Below are positions 60,407-64,000 of a stretch of DNA of 64,000 nt, piece by piece (within the stretch, counting starts at the first letter, position 1; each line of letters opens with the position of its first letter). The stretch covers positions 310,001-374,000 of the forward strand of contig JAENYK010000001.1 in assembly GCA_016841825.1 (NCBI GenBank), given 5' to 3'. The DNA comes from Halothermothrix sp. (GTDB lineage Bacteria; Bacillota; Halanaerobiia; DY22613). A model generated the notes under the pieces. That model was not told where the DNA came from and made no database searches. It saw nothing but the letters and a program-made list of their open reading frames with translations. Made by a program: the position numbers and the translations under genes.

Positions 60407-61279
60407 CTAATCCCAATGATCTAAAGATTTATAATATTCGTAAACATAAACTCCGAGCTGCTGTTGAAAGCGGATTCCATCCTCATTATTTTTAAGATCA
60501 CCTGTAAAACAAGATATGATCACCTGACGGTCAGTTAAAAAAAGAATACCAACATCATGCTCTGCTCCAACTATCTCCCCAGTTTTGTGTGCAAATTGCA
60601 CCCCTGTAGCATCATGTCTGCGTAAATCAGTCTGACAGTTGGGACAGTTAACCTCATATTCAACTTGCTGCTTACAGATTGGACAGAAGAGAAGTTTGTC
60701 GGGAATTTTGTTATTCAACTGTTGTTTTGAGAGAAGATTAATCGCATAATCTTTTCTGAGCTGATCCAGCATCTGACCAGATATCAATGACTGTAACAGA
60801 ACAGCCGTATCCTGGGCAGTTGTATAATTGTATAAACCCGGAATCATGATACACAGTTTTCTGGCCAATCGTGTTTTCCGCAAGCCCATTCCATAGATAG
60901 CCTCATTTATCTCCTTAAGTCCCAACCGTTCAATTAATATATTTGTCGCTGTATTATCACTAAGACAGATCATCAATGAAGCCAGATCGTGCAATGTCAG
61001 CAGTATACCTGGCTGCATAATCTTCAATACACCACAACCACCTACCAGATCTTTGGTTTGCAGTTCTATCTTCTCATCCAGAGTTAACAAACCCTCCTGC
61101 CAACAATTCAACAATTCGACCAATACATAAAGTTTGATTATACTGGCAGCATCAAAGATCTCCCGTGCGTGAATTGCAATTCTTCTATTAGTCTTCAAAT
61201 CTTTAATTACTACTCCTACACGTCCATCCAGGAGAGCAATCTGATCTTGAATCTTCTCATATAATGTTTGCATCTGCAT
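60407..61279 (-). CDS. Class A beta-lactamase-like serine hydrolase with inserted zinc ribbon
   Basis: A 290-residue protein with all three class A / penicillin-recognising motifs: SxxK in DAASIIKLYV, SDN in CLSDNTATN and KTG in FAHKTGE. No signal peptide is visible, so it seems cytoplasmic. No clear omega-loop Glu (Glu166 type) is seen in the expected KLCIMIPGLYNYTTAQD stretch. Between the helical domain and the KTG strand a CPIC-x9-CPNC zinc ribbon (about residues 199-215) is inserted. Both features argue against antibiotic hydrolysis. ATG 61277-61279 follows AAGGAGTG. A peptidase or esterase role is open. Confidence 0.85.
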   Translation of the reverse strand: MQMQTLYEKIQDQIALLDGRVGVVIKDLKTNRRIAIHAREIFDAASIIKLYVLVELLNCWQEGLLTLDEKIELQTKDLVGGCGVLKIMQPGILLTLHDLASLMICLSDNTATNILIERLGLKEINEAIYGMGLRKTRLARKLCIMIPGLYNYTTAQDTAVLLQSLISGQMLDQLRKDYAINLLSKQQLNNKIPDKLLFCPICKQQVEYEVNCPNCQTDLRRHDATGVQFAHKTGEIVGAEHDVGILFLTDRQVIISCFTGDLKNNEDGIRFQQQLGVYVYEYYKSLDHWD

Positions 61280-61436
61280 ACAGTTCACTCCTTGCAGGAA
61301 ATAATTGTTATCCCTAAATTATAAATTTTACTGGAATAAATGGATTAAAAGTAGTATAATAACAAACGATAGTTATCTTGCCCATCCTGGCTGGGCATTA
61401 ATACCCTAATAAAATACTAAGGAGGAGAGTAAAACA

Positions 61437-62648
61437 ATGAAAAAATTGAACATTCTCATCCTGACTGCACTATTAATCTGCTCAATATATTTACCCTCCC
61501 GGGCTGAATCAACTAATACAAATCCCCCTGAGACTAAAAGAGTATCAATCCTCGATATGGAAACTTCTCAGCATACAGATTTGGATACTGCTAACGTAAT
61601 TGCACGTCAAGACACGGAACAGGACGTGCAAATTCAAAACGGAGCAAAGGATAGTGCAAATCAGGAACCAGTTATGACTGATGTAGCCGTCGCCAACAAT
61701 TTAGATCCTGAAGAGATTCCAGAGCATACAGCCAGTCCGATAAATAGTGACCTGCGAAGTTCTGTAGAGAATAATACTGAGGACAAGACAACCACAGAAT
61801 CAGAAGACGTGCAAAATGAGCAAATAGGCACTGAAACAGATAAATCTTCAGATGAAAAAACTACAGAACAGACACCTTCTGGCGATCATTTAAATGAAAA
61901 TTATCAGCATGAAAATCAAGCTCAAAAAAATGATCTCCAGACATCTGATGAAAGCAAAATTACTAATGATACCAAGATAGAATCTGCTTCAACTGCAGAT
62001 CAAATTAACGATGAGTCCGCAGAATCTGCCTCGTCTGTAAATCAAAATACCGATAATCCAACAGAGGTTAATTCTACTGCAGACCAGGCAGCCAATGAAT
62101 CTGCAGAGTCTGTCTCAACGGTAAATCAAAGTACCGATAATCCAATAGAGGTTAGTTCTACTGCAGACCGGGCTGCCAATGAATCTGCAGAGTCTGTCTC
62201 AATGGTAAATCAAAATACCGATAGTTCAAAAGAAGTTAATTCTACTGCAGACCAAATTATTAATGAGTCCGCAGAATCTACTTCCACTGAAGACCAAAGT
62301 GTCAGTGATTCAGCAAAATCTGATACTACTATCGACAAAGCTACCGTTAACAAGACAGAATCTAATTCTGCTGAAGATAAACAATCTCAAACAAATATCA
62401 CTGGTAAAAATGATAGCACTAAGACCCAAAGCAGCACCATTACCATTGAGAAAAATGATAAAACTAAAAATGAAACTCCGAATTCTGAACAAACTCGCCA
62501 GGATACCACAAGTAAAGATAAAGATTCTGTAAGTAAAGAAAAGAATGAGGAAAAATACGCTAATACTCAGGGAACATTAGCCAAAATACTCTTTCTATTT
62601 AAAGAATTTGGTGCCTGGCTAAATGGGCTTGTGTTAAGCATTTTCTAA
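61437..62648 (+). CDS. Exported, Ser/Thr/Asn/Glu-rich repeat protein
   Basis: A 403-residue protein: signal peptide (LNILILTALLICSIYLPSRA, about 4-23), then about 350 residues of low-complexity acidic Ser/Thr/Asn/Gln sequence without Cys. Residues 186-297 hold four tandem 28-residue repeats (consensus TADQAANESAESVSTVNQ-xTDNPxEVxS). The last 25 residues are hydrophobic and amphipathic (ILFLFKEFGAWLNGLVLSIF) and could be a membrane anchor. No LPxTG motif is seen. It may be a surface or stalk-like protein. A strong AAGGAGGAG site precedes it and a perfect terminator follows. Confidence 0.75.
   Translation: MKKLNILILTALLICSIYLPSRAESTNTNPPETKRVSILDMETSQHTDLDTANVIARQDTEQDVQIQNGAKDSANQEPVMTDVAVANNLDPEEIPEHTASPINSDLRSSVENNTEDKTTTESEDVQNEQIGTETDKSSDEKTTEQTPSGDHLNENYQHENQAQKNDLQTSDESKITNDTKIESASTADQINDESAESASSVNQNTDNPTEVNSTADQAANESAESVSTVNQSTDNPIEVSSTADRAANESAESVSMVNQNTDSSKEVNSTADQIINESAESTSTEDQSVSDSAKSDTTIDKATVNKTESNSAEDKQSQTNITGKNDSTKTQSSTITIEKNDKTKNETPNSEQTRQDTTSKDKDSVSKEKNEEKYANTQGTLAKILFLFKEFGAWLNGLVLSIF
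61992..62327 (+). repeat. Four tandem 84-base repeats in the exported protein gene
   Basis: Four units of 28 codons starting at TADQ/TADR; units 2 and 3 are most alike and the last is diverged. Such repeats may vary in number by slippage. Confidence 0.75.
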
Positions 62649-62663
62649 TAGAATGGTACTATC

Positions 62664-62699
62664 AAAAGTACTACAACCCGACGGTTGTAGTACTTTTTT
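62664..62699. terminator. Bidirectional terminator
   Basis: AAAAGTACTACAACC and GGTTGTAGTACTTTT form a 15-bp perfect stem with a 4-base loop, between convergent genes. Confidence 0.92.
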
Positions 62700-62707
62700 G
62701 AATTCGG

Positions 62708-63925
62708 TTAGAAAAACTCCAACATCCGTGGGGTAGGCAAACTAAAAGCACGGTCTAAAACCGGAATAATCTCCAGATCATTAACTACAACTTTTTCAAA
62801 ACTTGCCGCTTCACTGAAAGTAATATAGTTCGCAAAGAGTTGAGATAATACAGAGATGTCGAGCTTAATTACGCACTCACTCTTCTGATCTCTGATAACC
62901 TGCGGCTTACCATCTGTTAAGATCAGTTTATACATACCGCTATTGACGGGTAAAAAGCTATCTTCAACCTCAAAAGTAACCTCCAAATCTACCCCATGAT
63001 AGTTCATTCTACTCAAAAATGATCTTTCAACATCCACGAGTCTGAACATCCAACCAATACCCACTTTTTGCGAATGCTTATATAAGTGACAGATCATATC
63101 CTTATCTCGCCTTGGTTCAGCTAATAAAATGTGAAAGGGTTCATTACGACTGGCATAATACAGGACATTATCAAATTGATCCAGTTGGCTAGCAATATAA
63201 CTGAGTAATCCAAAATAAGCATCCTGAGTATTATAAATCATCTCTTCTATCTTTAAGACATTGTCCAAAAACCCGTTACCTTTCTCAAAAGCTACCTGCA
63301 GATAACCTTGAATCTCCCCATCTTTTTCAAAAACAAAGATATTAGGATTCTTTAATTTAAACTGCCAAACCCGCTCAGATCTTTTCGCCAGACAGTTACC
63401 TGCGCGGGCGAATCTGTCATAACAGACTGAGATCCCTTCTAAATCTGTCTCGTAAGATCTTCTGACATACAATCGCCGCTCATCAATGGGCAGAGAATTC
63501 GGATTAAACATATACTCTTTAACCTCTCCTACTTGACCCCATCCCATCTTCTGATAGAAATCATGCCTGAAAGGATAAAGGATAGATGTACTAATATTCT
63601 TCTCCTGCATCCTCTGCAATGCATCCATAATCAAGGCTTTGGCTACACCCTGCTTTTTAGAATCCAGAGCTACACAGACAGATCCAATCCCCCCCATAGT
63701 TAATTCATTATAATTCTGATAAATCTCAAAATCATACAGAGTATAACCACCCAAAATCCTGCCATCATCCCCTTCTGCCACCAGGGTTTTACTGGTTTTA
63801 CTCTCCAGTCTCTTTTCTAAATTTTCTGCCATCTTTTCCGGAATAATATCTACACCAGGATATGCACCACAATAGACTCTGATAAAATTGTCAAAGTCTT
63901 CTTTTCTAATCTCCCGAATTTTCAT
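62708..63925 (-). CDS. Eis-like GNAT acetyltransferase with SCP2-like C-terminal domain
   Basis: A 405-residue protein. The first GNAT domain (about 1-150) has the acetyl-CoA loop VCVALDSKKQGVAKALIMDAL, the second GNAT-like part covers about 155-285, and the last 110 residues resemble the sterol-carrier-like domain of Eis proteins (FEVEDSFLPVNSGMYKLIL and DISVLSQLFANYITF). Eis homologues acetylate amines, including aminoglycosides; the natural substrate here is unknown. AGGAGG precedes ATG 63923-63925. A gene on the same strand ends about 37 bases upstream. Confidence 0.9.
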   Translation of the reverse strand: MKIREIRKEDFDNFIRVYCGAYPGVDIIPEKMAENLEKRLESKTSKTLVAEGDDGRILGGYTLYDFEIYQNYNELTMGGIGSVCVALDSKKQGVAKALIMDALQRMQEKNISTSILYPFRHDFYQKMGWGQVGEVKEYMFNPNSLPIDERRLYVRRSYETDLEGISVCYDRFARAGNCLAKRSERVWQFKLKNPNIFVFEKDGEIQGYLQVAFEKGNGFLDNVLKIEEMIYNTQDAYFGLLSYIASQLDQFDNVLYYASRNEPFHILLAEPRRDKDMICHLYKHSQKVGIGWMFRLVDVERSFLSRMNYHGVDLEVTFEVEDSFLPVNSGMYKLILTDGKPQVIRDQKSECVIKLDISVLSQLFANYITFSEAASFEKVVVNDLEIIPVLDRAFSLPTPRMLEFF

Positions 63926-63961
63926 TTTGCCAAAACCTCCTAAAAAATAAAAGTGTTTAAT

Positions 63962-64000
63962 CTAATTTTCGGCAATCCCAACAAAAGTACCTTCTTCTAT
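63962..64000 (-). CDS. C-terminal end of a gene running in from the right edge
   Basis: The minus-strand frame from base 64000 reads IEEGTFVGIAEN and stops with TAG at 63962-63964. Only 12 residues are visible, so neither family nor coding status can be firmly stated. If real it would be the upstream neighbour of the Eis-like gene. Confidence 0.35.
   Translation of the reverse strand: MEEGTFVGIAEN

Noticed and set aside
61992-62327. Relation between the 84-base repeats here and the 84-base blocks of the peptide gene
   Set aside because: Only the length is shared; the encoded sequences are unrelated.
41-64000. CRISPR array
   Set aside because: The only short tandem repeats found are coding (37109-37357 and 61992-62327); none has the repeat-spacer form.

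Overview
The window is AT-rich bacterial chromosome that looks like an anaerobic, diderm Firmicute of the Halanaerobiales type. This is inferred from gene content: clostridial GlpP antitermination, soluble ferredoxins, two HD-GYP proteins, a small exported beta-barrel-like protein suggesting an outer membrane, and no respiratory complexes. I could not run a taxonomic search. No rRNA, tRNA, CRISPR array or intact insertion sequence was seen.

Layout. 1-5.7 kb (minus): an atypical glycerol-3-phosphate dehydrogenase operon (GlpA-like FAD enzyme with a BFD-type Cys domain, a pyridine-nucleotide oxidoreductase, DUF1667). A leader terminator precedes it, and the likely controller GlpP lies upstream behind a P-II-like protein and a cation/proton antiporter. 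5.8-16.6 kb: GH31 alpha-glucosidase, a putative HExxH protease, an exported membrane protein, signal peptidase I, an L-cysteine desulfidase/UPF0597 protein, a YibE/F protein and a CHASE4-HAMP-HD-GYP sensor. 17-30.2 kb: a gene-sparse, decaying accessory zone of mostly short single genes on the minus strand. It holds GNAT acetyltransferases, a MazG-like protein, a ParB-like/GNAT protein, an MVL-type mannan-binding lectin, a flavin reductase, two methyltransferases, a GNAT-DUF952 fusion and an autoregulated-looking XRE/DUF3796 pair, with at least five broken gene remnants.

30-41 kb: asparaginase with a tiny Cys-rich peptide gene behind it, a PAS histidine kinase, a beta-barrel-like protein, a two-domain DUF1540 protein and then the most striking locus. 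There a secreted precursor made of six 14-residue repeats sits directly upstream of a cytosolic TPR protein, and a TPR paralogue and a MATE exporter lie nearby. The arrangement resembles, but is not shown to be, a peptide-signalling (RRNPP-like) system. 41-57 kb: ferredoxin, Cys-cluster protein, FmdB, a heterodimeric ABC exporter, HD-GYP, a split LysO-type exporter, glutamine synthetase, and a CDF / UbiA / polyprenyl synthase / ferredoxin group, then adenosine deaminase and a B12-binding radical SAM protein. 57-64 kb: two strong promoters with a possible small RNA and a protease remnant, a subtilase, MTA/SAH nucleosidase, a class A beta-lactamase-like protein carrying an inserted zinc ribbon, an exported repeat protein and an Eis-like acetyltransferase.

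Start codons were re-chosen from ribosome binding sites in many genes; where this differs from the longest open frame it is stated in the entry.
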